Below are positions 24,920 to 33,459 of a stretch of 64,000 bases of DNA, piece by piece. A program made the translations under genes and the position numbers. Every line of letters begins with the position of its first letter. Position 1 is the stretch's first letter. The stretch lies in NCBI GenBank assembly GCA_910588855.1, contig CAJUSR010000006.1, positions 11,581-75,580 of the forward strand, written 5' to 3'. The notes below the pieces were generated by a model. The model worked only from the letters and a program-made list of their open reading frames with translations, made no database searches and was not told where the DNA came from. This DNA comes from an uncultured Kineothrix sp. (lineage in GTDB: Bacteria > Bacillota > Clostridia > Lachnospirales > Lachnospiraceae).

Positions 24920-25237
24920 ATGTATGAAGAAGAACTATTTGCCAAAAGATTGGAACAGCTTCGGTTAGAGAAAAACGTTTCTGCCAGGGAAATGAGCCTG
25001 GCTTTAGGGCAGAATCCCAGTTATATCAATCGTATCGAAAGCGGAAAGGCGCTTCCTTCCCTTTCCCTGTTTTTTTATATATGTGATTATTTCCAAATCA
25101 CACCGAAAGATTTTTTTAACGACGAAAAAAACAACTTTTATTACACCGGTGAATTAATCCGTGAAATCCAGAAACTGACAGGCCCGCAGGCACAGCACTT
25201 GCTGGCAGTTATCAGGGACATCAACCATTCTACCTGA
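24920..25237 (+). CDS. XRE-family HTH transcriptional regulator
   Basis: A 105-residue protein with a Cro/CI-type helix-turn-helix at about 8-60 (FAKRLEQLRLEKNVSAREMSLALGQNPSYINRIESGKALPS). The short C-terminal part predicts helices (GELIREIQKLTGPQAQHLLAVI). The start at 24920 is uncertain: AAAGG lies 12 bases upstream, and an open extension to 24860 exists without a better SD. It is divergent from the glycosyltransferase operon and may regulate it or itself through the TAGGATAT sites. No peptide- or ligand-binding domain is visible. Confidence 0.8.
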   Translation: MYEEELFAKRLEQLRLEKNVSAREMSLALGQNPSYINRIESGKALPSLSLFFYICDYFQITPKDFFNDEKNNFYYTGELIREIQKLTGPQAQHLLAVIRDINHST

Positions 25238-25281
25238 AAAATCCATTGTTATTTTCCGCCTTTTATGGAAAAATTGCAGCA

Positions 25282-25311
25282 TAGACAGTTATCGACACAC
25301 TATAGTATAAT
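25282..25311 (+). promoter_or_regulatory. Candidate promoter of the DUF3048 lipoprotein gene
   Basis: TAGACA, an 18-base spacer and a perfect TATAAT, about 80 bases before the start codon. Confidence 0.5.
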
Positions 25312-25392
25312 AATTTTGTAGATTTTCATACAAATGACTTAAAACACATTAAGAAATTAAGAATATGAATTAAGAATATGAGGGAATTTATT

Positions 25393-26601
25393 ATGCAAAA
25401 TTTAGAAAAGAAGGCATTTTTTCTTCCTGCCATCTTTTTATGCATTTCACTTCTTTTTTCAGGCTGTGGAAAAACAGAAGCAGATCAGCTTTCCCTTGGC
25501 CAAGCCAACGAAAACCCTGCGGATACTGCGAATACTATAGAGGAAACCCCTGATATAGATTTGGAAAAAGAAGAAGAAAAAGAGAAACAGGAAGAGGAAG
25601 TAAAAGTTATCGGAGAACGGGAAACCAAAAACGGCAAAGTACAAAGCTATCTCACCGGTGAGTGGATAGAAGAAGAAAAAGCCACACGTAGGCCGATTGC
25701 CGTCATGATTCCGAACAATGCGCCTGCCATGCCCCAATATGGGCTTTCCAAAGCGGCTATTATCTATGAAGCGCCTGTAGAAGGAAGAATTACCCGGCTT
25801 ATGGGAGTCTTTGAGGACTATGATGAACTGGACCATATCGGCCCAGTCAGAAGCAGCCGCGATTATTTCGTCTATGTGGCGATGGGCTATCAGGCTATTT
25901 ACTGTAACTGGGGGCTTGCAAGACCATATGTGGAGGAACTTTTAAGCCGGGATACGGTACAAAATATCAGCGCCGCCGTAGAAGGTATCCACAATCCTTC
26001 CGATGAAGCTTTCGACCGGATAAAGCGTCCCGGATATGCTACGGAATTTACTGGCTATCTGTTTATCAACGGTTTGGAAAAAGCCGTCAAACGGCAAAAA
26101 TATGAAACGGAATATGATGAACTCTTTGTTCCTCCTTTTACTTTTATCGCCGATAATTACCGGGCGGAATATGCCGAAGAAAAAGACGCCTTTCATATTT
26201 ACCCCGGCGGAAGGGAAGAAAATGCCGGCGGCTACGGCGCTTATAACCCATACTTTGAATATGAAGAAGAGGAACAGCTTTATTACCGCTACCAGGATGG
26301 CAAAAAACAGATTGATGAATATGACGGAAGCCAATTGGCTGTTTCCAACGTGGTATTACAATATTGCCACGGAGAAGTCCGCGACAAAAAGGATTATCTG
26401 GCTTTCGGTGTCCACGGCGAAGGGGATGCCCTTGTCTTTACCAACGGCAAAGTCATCGAGGCTACCTGGATGCGCTACGACGGCGATGCAACCCCGGCCA
26501 AATTCTTTGACAAAGATGGCAACGAAATCATTTTCAACCAAGGCAAGACCTGGATATGCAACATCTGGGATGAATATGGTGAATTTGTAGAATATGAATA
26601 A
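25393..26601 (+). CDS. DUF3048 domain lipoprotein (YerB-like)
   Basis: About 402 residues. The signal peptide ends with lipobox LLFSGC, so the mature protein is anchored to the outer face of the membrane by its cysteine. An acidic linker (EEEKEKQEEEVK) precedes the two DUF3048 parts. RRPIAVMIPNNAPAMPQYG, IYEAPVEGRITRLMGVF and GPVRSSRDYFVY are the family hallmarks, and WDEYGEFVEY ends the C-terminal part. The function of YerB is not established. I chose the ATG at 25393 because GAGGG lies 8 bases upstream; the ATG at 25378 precedes that site. It is a single-gene unit ending in a shared terminator. Confidence 0.88.
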   Translation: MQNLEKKAFFLPAIFLCISLLFSGCGKTEADQLSLGQANENPADTANTIEETPDIDLEKEEEKEKQEEEVKVIGERETKNGKVQSYLTGEWIEEEKATRRPIAVMIPNNAPAMPQYGLSKAAIIYEAPVEGRITRLMGVFEDYDELDHIGPVRSSRDYFVYVAMGYQAIYCNWGLARPYVEELLSRDTVQNISAAVEGIHNPSDEAFDRIKRPGYATEFTGYLFINGLEKAVKRQKYETEYDELFVPPFTFIADNYRAEYAEEKDAFHIYPGGREENAGGYGAYNPYFEYEEEEQLYYRYQDGKKQIDEYDGSQLAVSNVVLQYCHGEVRDKKDYLAFGVHGEGDALVFTNGKVIEATWMRYDGDATPAKFFDKDGNEIIFNQGKTWICNIWDEYGEFVEYE

Positions 26602-26613
26602 GAGAAATATGAT

Positions 26614-26649
26614 AAAAAAGAGGGTATCGCTGCGACACCCTCTTTTTTC
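26614..26649. terminator. Bidirectional intrinsic terminator between DUF3048 gene and dnaJ
   Basis: The stem AGAGGGT / ACCCTCT with an 11-base loop is flanked by A6 on one side and T6 on the other, so it can stop transcription from both convergent genes. Confidence 0.9.
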
Positions 26650-26654
26650 CTTTT

Positions 26655-27815
26655 CTATTTCCAAAATTTCCTTTTCTTATCTTTAACTTCCCCCGCGTCC
26701 GAAGAGGCATCTTTCGCAGCGTTCAGGGAATTTCCTGTTTCCGCATCGAACTGCTTCAGAAGTTCTTTCGCCTCATGGGAAAGTTTGTCGGGTACCTGGA
26801 CTACCAGGGTCACATAATGGTCGCCCCTGTTATCCCTGTTCCTTAAAGACGGCACGCCCTTTCCTTTTAAGCGGACTCTTGTATCCGTCTGCGTTCCTGC
26901 TTTTACGTCGTAAATTACCTTACCGTCAACGGTATCGATGACAATTTCACCGCCCAAAGCCGCAACTGCAAAGGATACCGGTACCGTGGAATAAATATTG
27001 TAATCCTGGCGCTGGAAGACAGGGTGCCTGCCCACAATCACTTCTACAAGTAAGTCTCCTCTCGGTCCGCCGTTGCTGCCCGGCTCTCCTTTATCCCTGA
27101 TACGTACGCTCTGGCCATTGTCAATCCCTGCCGGAATGGAAACCTTGATTTTCTTTCTGCTGGCAATATATCCGCTTCCATGACAATCCGGGCATTTATC
27201 TTTAATGACCTTACCCGTTCCGTTACAATCCGGACATGTCTGCACATTCCTAACCGTTCCGAAAAAGGACTGCTGGGAAAATACTATCTGCCCTTTGCCG
27301 CCGCATTTTGTACATGTCTCTGGGCTTGTTCCCGGCTTTGCGCCGCTTCCATGACAGGAAGCGCATTCGTCCTTCAATGTAAGTTCCAGTTCCTTCTCCA
27401 CCCCAAATACTGCTTCCTCAAAGGTAATCCTTACACTGGTGCGGATATTGGCCCCTTTCATGGGACCGCTGCTCCCTCTTCCGCTTCTACGGCCGCCGCC
27501 GAAGAAATCCCCGAAAATATCTCCGAAAATATCCCCGAAATCGGCGCTGTTAAAATCGAAACCACCAAAACCGCCTGCCCCGCCTTCAAATGCCGCATGC
27601 CCAAATTGGTCATATTGACGCTTCTTCTCCGGGTCACTAAGCACGGCATATGCTTCCGAAGCTTCTTTAAACTTCTTTTCCGCCTCTTTATCCCCAGGAT
27701 TCATGTCCGGGTGATATTTTTTGGCTAAAACACGATATGCTTTTTTGATTGCCGCTTCATCTGCACTTTTATCTATCCCGAGGACTTCGTAGTAGTCTCG
27801 TTTTTGCTCTGCCAT
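26655..27815 (-). CDS. dnaJ: Chaperone protein DnaJ
   Basis: A 386-residue type I Hsp40. The J domain at 1-70 has the HPD triad in KKYHPDMNPGD. A G/F-rich region follows (about 75-115). The zinc-binding region has four CxxCxGxG-type repeats (CASCHGSGA, CTKCGGKGQ, CPDCNGTGK, CPDCHGSGY at about 150-215), and the C-terminal substrate-binding domains complete the protein. It stimulates the DnaK ATPase and is the last gene of the hrcA-grpE-dnaK-dnaJ operon. Confidence 0.97.
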   Translation of the reverse strand: MAEQKRDYYEVLGIDKSADEAAIKKAYRVLAKKYHPDMNPGDKEAEKKFKEASEAYAVLSDPEKKRQYDQFGHAAFEGGAGGFGGFDFNSADFGDIFGDIFGDFFGGGRRSGRGSSGPMKGANIRTSVRITFEEAVFGVEKELELTLKDECASCHGSGAKPGTSPETCTKCGGKGQIVFSQQSFFGTVRNVQTCPDCNGTGKVIKDKCPDCHGSGYIASRKKIKVSIPAGIDNGQSVRIRDKGEPGSNGGPRGDLLVEVIVGRHPVFQRQDYNIYSTVPVSFAVAALGGEIVIDTVDGKVIYDVKAGTQTDTRVRLKGKGVPSLRNRDNRGDHYVTLVVQVPDKLSHEAKELLKQFDAETGNSLNAAKDASSDAGEVKDKKRKFWK

Positions 27816-27837
27816 AATTAACTCCTCTTAATCACAT

Positions 27838-29700
27838 TTATACTTCGCGGTAATCTCCATCCACTACATCGTCTGCCTGCGCCGCAGAACCCATATCCGG
27901 GCCAGGACCTGCTCCCATATCCGGACCGGCTGCGCCTTGCGCCTGTTCATATACTTTTGCAAAAAGAGCTTGTGCATCCGTCATCAGTTTTTCTTTTGCC
28001 GCTTTCATCTCGTCAATATCGCTGTCGGACATTTCCTGATCCTTCGTCCTCTCCAGGACTGCTTTCAAAGCCGCAAGGTCATCTTCTACCGTACTCTTTG
28101 CGGAAGCATCAATCTTATCTCCCACTTCACCCAATGCCTTTTCTGTCTGGAATACGAAGGAATCGGCTTCATTCCTTGTATCAATCGCCTCTTTCCTCTT
28201 CTTATCCTGTGCTTCATACTCTGCTGCTTCTTTTACAGCTTTGTCGATTTCATCGTCAGACATATTGGAGCCGGCTGTAATCGTAATGTGCTGTTCCTTG
28301 CCTGTTCCCAAGTCCTTTGCGGATACATTTACGATACCGTTTGCATCAATATCGAAAGTAACTTCAATCTGCGGAACCCCACGCATTGCCGGCGGGATAC
28401 CATCCAGACGGAACTGCCCGAGAGACTTGTTATCTTTCGCAAACTGTCTTTCACCCTGTACGACGTTGATGTCCACTGCTGTCTGGTTATCTGCTGCCGT
28501 AGAGAAAATCTGGCTTTTCTTTGTAGGGATTGTGGTATTCCTTTCAATCAGCCTTGTTGCCACGCCGCCCATTGTCTCAATCGAAAGGGAAAGCGGAGTA
28601 ACATCCAGCAGAAGGATTTCACCTGCGCCAGCATCCCCTGCCAGCTTACCGCCCTGAATGGATGCGCCTAATGCAACACATTCATCCGGGTTCAGGCTCT
28701 TGGAAGGCTCATGGCCTGTAATCTGTTTTACTTTTTCCTGTACGGCAGGAATACGTGTGGAACCTCCTACCAGCAATACCTTTCCGATATCGGAGTTGGA
28801 AAGCCCTGCATCCTTCATTGCATTCTGAACCGGAATCGCTGTTTTTTCTACTAAATCATGGGTTAATTCATCGAATTTAGCCCTTGTCAAATCCATATCA
28901 AAGTGTTTCGGGCCTTCCGGTGTTGCCGTAATGAACGGAAGGTTGATATTTGTCGTTGTAGAAGAGGAAAGTTCTTTTTTCGCTTTTTCTGCCGCTTCTT
29001 TTAACCTTTGGAGCGCCATTTTATCATTGGACAAATCAACGCCCTCTTTTTTCTTAAATTCATCCAGCATCCAATTAATTACTTTCTGGTCGAAATCATC
29101 GCCGCCCAGACGTGTATCACCATTAGTCGAAAGAACTTCGATAACGCCATCGCCGATTTCAATAATGGAAACGTCGAAAGTACCGCCGCCTAAATCATAT
29201 ACCATAATTTTCTGCTCTTTTTCATTATCCAGCCCATATGCCAAAGCTGCTGCCGTAGGCTCATTGATAATACGTTTTACATCAAGCCCTGCAATCTTGC
29301 CCGCATCTTTGGTTGCCTGGCGTTGTGCGTCATTGAAATATGCCGGAACCGTAATAACCGCTTCCGTTACTTTCTCGCCCAGATAGCTTTCTGCATCCGC
29401 TTTCAGTTTTTGAAGAATCATTGCAGAAATCTGCTGCGGGGAATACTTCTTTTCATCAATTGTACGTCCCCTGTCCGTACCCATATCCCTCTTAATGGAT
29501 GCAATGGTCTTCTCCGCATTTGTAACAGCCTGGCGCTTTGCCGGCTCACCTACAAGCCTTTCCCCTGTCTTTGTAAATGCTACTACGGACGGTGTCGTCC
29601 TTGCTCCTTCTGTATTAGCGATAACGGTAGGTTTACCGCCTTCCATAACTGCTACGCAGCTATTCGTTGTTCCTAAGTCGATACCGATAATTTTGCTCAT
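27838..29700 (-). CDS. dnaK: Chaperone protein DnaK (Hsp70)
   Basis: A 620-residue Hsp70. It has the ATPase domain with IGIDLGTTNSCVAV, MVYDLGGGTFDVSI and VLLVGGSTRIPAV, the linker LLLDVTPLSLSIET, the substrate-binding domain and a C-terminal lid. The tail is Gly/Ala/Asp-rich and ends in a DGDYREV-type acidic motif. It is the Firmicute type lacking the 24-residue insertion of proteobacterial DnaK. I chose the ATG at 29700 because GGAGG lies 8 bases upstream. About 100 bases separate it from grpE. Confidence 0.98.
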   Translation of the reverse strand: MSKIIGIDLGTTNSCVAVMEGGKPTVIANTEGARTTPSVVAFTKTGERLVGEPAKRQAVTNAEKTIASIKRDMGTDRGRTIDEKKYSPQQISAMILQKLKADAESYLGEKVTEAVITVPAYFNDAQRQATKDAGKIAGLDVKRIINEPTAAALAYGLDNEKEQKIMVYDLGGGTFDVSIIEIGDGVIEVLSTNGDTRLGGDDFDQKVINWMLDEFKKKEGVDLSNDKMALQRLKEAAEKAKKELSSSTTTNINLPFITATPEGPKHFDMDLTRAKFDELTHDLVEKTAIPVQNAMKDAGLSNSDIGKVLLVGGSTRIPAVQEKVKQITGHEPSKSLNPDECVALGASIQGGKLAGDAGAGEILLLDVTPLSLSIETMGGVATRLIERNTTIPTKKSQIFSTAADNQTAVDINVVQGERQFAKDNKSLGQFRLDGIPPAMRGVPQIEVTFDIDANGIVNVSAKDLGTGKEQHITITAGSNMSDDEIDKAVKEAAEYEAQDKKRKEAIDTRNEADSFVFQTEKALGEVGDKIDASAKSTVEDDLAALKAVLERTKDQEMSDSDIDEMKAAKEKLMTDAQALFAKVYEQAQGAAGPDMGAGPGPDMGSAAQADDVVDGDYREV

Positions 29701-29803
29701 AATCAAGCCCTCCTAAATTATACTATAAAAAATACTTTCTTACACAGTTCCAAAATCTATATAACAGAAACCTATTATATACCATTATCCCGAAACAGCC
29801 TTC

Positions 29804-30535
29804 CTAGCTTACCACAGCTACCATGCTATGCCTCACCACGCTGTCTCTGTACATATATCCCTTCTGCAGTTCCTGGGCTATCACGCCGCTTTCATACTCT
29901 TCGCTCTCTACCTGCATCACCGCATTATGATAGTCGGGGTTAAACTCACAGCCTAATGCCTCTATCGGCTTTACCCCCAGATTTTCCAACTCCGTCATTA
30001 ACTGCTTATAAATCATTTGCATCCCGTCCGCGAAGCCGTTTCCTTTTTCCTCTTCGGAAATACTAGCCAGACCCCTCTCAAAATTGTCAACTACCGGAAG
30101 AATCTTCTCAATTACACTTTTGGCTCCGATTTCATACATTGCCGTCTTCTCTTTTTCGGTGCGCTTCCTGAAATTATCAAATTCCGCCATCTGGCGTTTT
30201 ACTCTGTCTTCCAAATCTTCCACTTTTTGTTTCAAAGCGTCCTGCTTTTTATCCGTTTTTACTTTTTTCTTGAAAAATTTCTTCCCCCCGCCTTCTTCTT
30301 CGTTTCCTGCAGGAGCTTCTCCCTGTCCGTCCTCGCCGTCCGCATCTTCCGCTTCGGCTTCCGTTCCACAACATCCTTCTTCGTCTTCTCCGCCGTCTTC
30401 TGCCCCGGCTTCCCCATCCAACGCATCTGTCTCGTCTGCAACGTCCTCGTCTCTTTCGCTTCTTCCATTTAATTCTATATCGTCCGTATCCATCTCATTC
30501 CTATTGGCATCTTTCCGCTCTTCCACTTCATTCAT
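29804..30535 (-). CDS. grpE: Nucleotide exchange factor GrpE
   Basis: A 243-residue protein. The first 100 residues are dominated by Glu, Asp and Gly, which is long for the family. The GrpE core follows: a long coiled coil (QKVEDLEDRVKRQMAEFDNF), RKRTEKEK, then GVKPIEALGCEFNPDYHNAV and the beta domain ending YRDSVVRHSMVAVV. It releases ADP from DnaK and is thermosensing in several bacteria. It overlaps the end of hrcA by 8 bases. Confidence 0.96.
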   Translation of the reverse strand: MNEVEERKDANRNEMDTDDIELNGRSERDEDVADETDALDGEAGAEDGGEDEEGCCGTEAEAEDADGEDGQGEAPAGNEEEGGGKKFFKKKVKTDKKQDALKQKVEDLEDRVKRQMAEFDNFRKRTEKEKTAMYEIGAKSVIEKILPVVDNFERGLASISEEEKGNGFADGMQMIYKQLMTELENLGVKPIEALGCEFNPDYHNAVMQVESEEYESGVIAQELQKGYMYRDSVVRHSMVAVVS

Positions 30536-31583
30536 CCCTCTCTTTCCCTATTCTCCTCTGATTATACAAATCATCCAATTGATGCATCAGCGTTTTCAGC
30601 GTTCCCACCACTTTATCATAATCCATACGCTTCGGGCCTATAATGCCTATCGTACCTTTCATGCCTTCTTCCAATTCATAAGTCGCTGTCACAATGCTGC
30701 AATCCTTCATTGTTTTTACCGGCGTTTCATCACCGATATATATCTGAATCCCCGTATTGTTCTCATCCGCCAGCCGGTCTACTACCAGTTCGTTCAAAAG
30801 CTGTTTCTCTTCAAAAGTATTAATCAACTCGCTCGCCTTTTGGTTATCCGCCAGTTCCGGGTATTTAAAAATATTATTGGCGCCGCTTGTATATATTTCC
30901 AAATCCTCATCCGCTTTTATGGCATCCGCCACCGCATCGATTACATTCCCTACGATAGAACTGTGTATCCCTGCCTGCTGCTTCATGGCAGTAATCATAC
31001 TCAAATTAATTTCTTCCAAAGATAGCCCGTTCAGGTGAGTATTTAAAAGTATATTTAATTTCAGCAGCGTTTCATCGTCCAATACCTCTTTCACATTTAA
31101 AATATTGTTTTTAATTACATTGCCCTCAATGACGATTACTGCAAGCAACTGGTGGGTATCCACCCTTGACAGCTGGATAAATTTTACCTTGTTCCTGTGA
31201 ATCTGGGGCGCGGAAATTATTGTGGCATAATTCGTATTCTGTGCCAGAACCTTTGCCACCTGCTTTAAAAGATGATCCATCTTATCTTCTTTCTCTAACA
31301 GGATTCCTTTCAGTTCCTCCACTTCCCGTTCTTTCTCCTCCATCATCTGATCCACATAAAGACGGTAGCCTTTATCCGACGGAATCCTTCCCGCAGAAGT
31401 ATGGGGCTGTACGATATATCCCAATTCCTCCAAATCTGCCATTTCATTCCTTATTGTTGCGGAACTTAGATTTAAATCGGTATATTTTGAAATCGTCCTG
31501 CTCCCTACCGGTTCTCCCGTTTCAAGGTAATTGCGGATAATGGCTTGCAATATCTTCATTTTTCTTTCATCTAATGCTTGCAA
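30528..31583 (-). CDS. hrcA: Heat-inducible transcription repressor HrcA
   Basis: A 351-residue repressor. The N-terminal winged helix (LDERKMKILQAIIRNYLETG, GSRTISKYTDLNLSSATIRN) and the HTSAGRIPSDKGYRLYVD segment are diagnostic. It binds CIRCE and represses the operon it heads. It starts with TTG, with GGAGG 8 bases upstream, and the CIRCE element lies 22 bases further up. Confidence 0.97.
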   Translation of the reverse strand: MQALDERKMKILQAIIRNYLETGEPVGSRTISKYTDLNLSSATIRNEMADLEELGYIVQPHTSAGRIPSDKGYRLYVDQMMEEKEREVEELKGILLEKEDKMDHLLKQVAKVLAQNTNYATIISAPQIHRNKVKFIQLSRVDTHQLLAVIVIEGNVIKNNILNVKEVLDDETLLKLNILLNTHLNGLSLEEINLSMITAMKQQAGIHSSIVGNVIDAVADAIKADEDLEIYTSGANNIFKYPELADNQKASELINTFEEKQLLNELVVDRLADENNTGIQIYIGDETPVKTMKDCSIVTATYELEEGMKGTIGIIGPKRMDYDKVVGTLKTLMHQLDDLYNQRRIGKERDE

Positions 31584-31604
31584 CCAGTCATCCTCCTTTG
31601 TCTG

Positions 31605-31631
31605 TTAGCACTCAACCTTTAAGAGTGCTAA
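31605..31631. promoter_or_regulatory. CIRCE operator
   Basis: TTAGCACTC, 9 bases, GAGTGCTAA: an exact match to the CIRCE consensus bound by HrcA, located between the promoter and the hrcA start codon. Confidence 0.98.
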
Positions 31632-31645
31632 CATCTTCTTACCAT

Positions 31646-31674
31646 AAAATATCACTTACCTTATGTATTGTCAA
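31646..31674 (-). promoter_or_regulatory. Promoter of the hrcA-grpE-dnaK-dnaJ operon
   Basis: A perfect TTGACA, a 17-base spacer and TATTTT on the minus strand, just upstream of CIRCE, so that the operator covers the start of transcription. Confidence 0.85.
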
Positions 31675-31768
31675 CACATTCCATCAAAAATAATAATAAA
31701 AAAAATGTAAAATTCTTTTAAAAAGAGGTTCCTTTTAACGGTTTTGCAGCGGCAATCACCCTCCTGTT

Positions 31769-31824
31769 CTTCGCCTGCGGCGGACCATATCAGCGGCATG
31801 TGCCCGCTCCGCCGCAGCGCGATA
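31769..31824. repeat. GC-rich interspersed repeat, copy 1
   Basis: A 9-bp inverted repeat (CTGCGGCGG / CCGCCGCAG) encloses about 25 bases and is followed by GCGATAA. A second copy with the same ends and a similar interior (AGCGRCATG) is at 53097-53150. It lies directly behind the PepSY lipoprotein gene. It has no T-run, so it is not a standard terminator. Confidence 0.75.
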
Positions 31825-31828
31825 AAAG

Positions 31829-32593
31829 TTAATCGAAAACAGAACCCGCTTCCCATTCTAAAATAGTTCCGTCAGCCGCATTGATTTCAAATTCATATTC
31901 TATCTCATTATAAATGATTTTCCCTTCATACACGGCTCGGCCGTCATCATAGTCTGACTGGATGCGGATATCCGAATCAGTTGCACCGGGAACCTGAGAC
32001 AAAGCGAAAGCTTTCGCCTCCTCTTCGCTGATGCCAGTATTGCCGTCAGATGCCGGAAACGTATTTTTGTCTAAACTGTAATCATATCCAAGAATAGAGC
32101 CAGCTGCATCAATTTTATAATCGTATTCCTGGCCGCCTACATAAAACTCCACCTCATACTCCAGCTTTCCGTCATCATAATCCTGCTTTACACGCATCGC
32201 TGTCGTCTGCTCCTCCGTTATCCCGACATGCTCTAACGCAATTTCTTTTGCTTTATCCGCTCCGATATCCCCTACGTTGCCAGAAGCTGCCGCCGGCTGC
32301 CCTACGGGCTCTTGCTGCTGGATTGCTGCCGGCTGTTCCGCTTCCGCAGAAGAACCTATCCCGGAAGGCTGCCCTTCTTCGGCAACGTTTTTATCCTCTG
32401 TGGATTGTTCTTCCGATGCAACAACAGTCTCTGCCTTTCCCTCCGCCGGAACATCTGCTACATCCTTTGCCTGCCCCTGCCCTTCAGGAACAGGCTGTGT
32501 TCCCTGCCCGGATTCACCTTTGCTCCCGCAACCTATAAGCAAAACAATCATCCCCACAAAAATAATCAACCATAAACCATTTTTTCCCTTCAT
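31829..32593 (-). CDS. PepSY-domain lipoprotein
   Basis: About 254 residues. The signal peptide has lipobox VLLIGC, followed by a low-complexity Gln/Glu/Pro/Ala linker (to about 105). Two PepSY repeats come next, the first with ALEHVGITEEQ and KLEYEVEFYVGGQEYDYKIDA, the second with ALSQVPGATDSD and AVYEGKIIYNEIEYEFEINA. PepSY domains are often inhibitory or sensory modules outside the cell; no enzyme domain is present. I chose the start MKGKNGLW because AAAGGAG lies 9 bases upstream. It is alone on its strand segment and ends at the GC-rich repeat. Confidence 0.85.
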   Translation of the reverse strand: MKGKNGLWLIIFVGMIVLLIGCGSKGESGQGTQPVPEGQGQAKDVADVPAEGKAETVVASEEQSTEDKNVAEEGQPSGIGSSAEAEQPAAIQQQEPVGQPAAASGNVGDIGADKAKEIALEHVGITEEQTTAMRVKQDYDDGKLEYEVEFYVGGQEYDYKIDAAGSILGYDYSLDKNTFPASDGNTGISEEEAKAFALSQVPGATDSDIRIQSDYDDGRAVYEGKIIYNEIEYEFEINAADGTILEWEAGSVFD

Positions 32594-32693
32594 AACCAAA
32601 TCTCCTTTCACCTTTATTTCAATCTTTTCCATCATATGCGATTGCAAAACTGCATATCTCATTGTCTATAGGGGTAAACTTCCCCTACCATGC

Positions 32694-32730
32694 GAAAATC
32701 CCGCACCGGACATTGCCCGGCGCGGAATCC
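32694..32730 (-). terminator. Probable terminator of the DUF6465 gene
   Basis: An imperfect GC-rich stem (about ATTCCGCGCCGG / CCGGTGCGGGAT) is followed on the minus strand by TTTT. It is 90 bases beyond the DUF6465 stop codon. Confidence 0.5.
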
Positions 32731-32818
32731 ATTTGAACAATATTATATTTTATCATCCGCGCAAGAAATGCCGGACTTCCTTTTGTACACAGACTGCCAG
32801 TCATTATCTGGCTTTAGA

Positions 32819-33280
32819 TTAAATGAAGAAACTTCCCGTAATATCTCCGTTAAATACATAATAAACTATGCTTTCTTCCGGTTTTACATAAAGTTCAACG
32901 CTCTTGTATGCTTCGTCCCCTTTTTGGAGGTCGTGTTTCCAAACGTCTGCTGCGATCTTCTGAAGATCTTCTGTCGAATAAGACTTTCCGGAAAACTGAA
33001 GATGTACTGCCTGCATTACCGCAGGTTCTTCTTTCTTCTCTTTTGCCTTAGGCTCTGCTTTCTCCGCAACGGCTTTTTTCGCTGTTGTCTTTTTTTCCGC
33101 CGCCTTTTTTGCGGGAGCTTTCTTTGCCGTTGTCTTTGTCTCTTTCTTTACCGCTTTCGTTTCCTTTGCTTCAGCAACTTCTTCCTTTGCTGACGCTTCT
33201 GCCTTCACCTCTGCTGAAACTTTTTCCGGCTCAGCTTTTACGGCTTTGCCAGAAGCTGTGCTTTTTTTCGTTTCTGCCAT
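32819..33280 (-). CDS. DUF6465 family protein with Lys/Ala-rich N-terminal tail
   Basis: About 153 residues. The first 85 are almost entirely Lys, Ala, Glu and Thr with repeated AKKAP / AEKK-type units reminiscent of histone H1-like tails. The last 65 residues form a compact domain (AVHLQFSGKSYSTEDLQKIA, SVELYVKPEESIVYYVFNGD) that I recall as DUF6465 in Lachnospiraceae. Function is unknown. The tail suggests nucleic-acid or polyanion binding, an inference from composition. AAAGGAGAAG stands just before the chosen ATG at 33280. Confidence 0.7.
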   Translation of the reverse strand: MAETKKSTASGKAVKAEPEKVSAEVKAEASAKEEVAEAKETKAVKKETKTTAKKAPAKKAAEKKTTAKKAVAEKAEPKAKEKKEEPAVMQAVHLQFSGKSYSTEDLQKIAADVWKHDLQKGDEAYKSVELYVKPEESIVYYVFNGDITGSFFI

Positions 33281-33459
33281 ATCTTCTCCTTTCACTATCG
33301 AGTCCCCTCGAAGAAATACAAAATTAAAATTTACATTCATCTTTAATGCAAATCAGCTATTTACAAGCTATGTTTACGATAAATAGTTTAGCTCAATTCC
33401 ACTGCCTTGTCAACTTGACAGCCGCTTTTTCGTTGAAAAAACGGGAAAAACAGGCGTTT

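Noticed and set aside
27937..28671. A 244-codon plus-strand frame inside dnaK
   Set aside because: Shadow of dnaK, Cys/Phe/His-rich and without motif or SD. The same holds for long plus-strand frames inside grpE, the chemoreceptor and RNase J.
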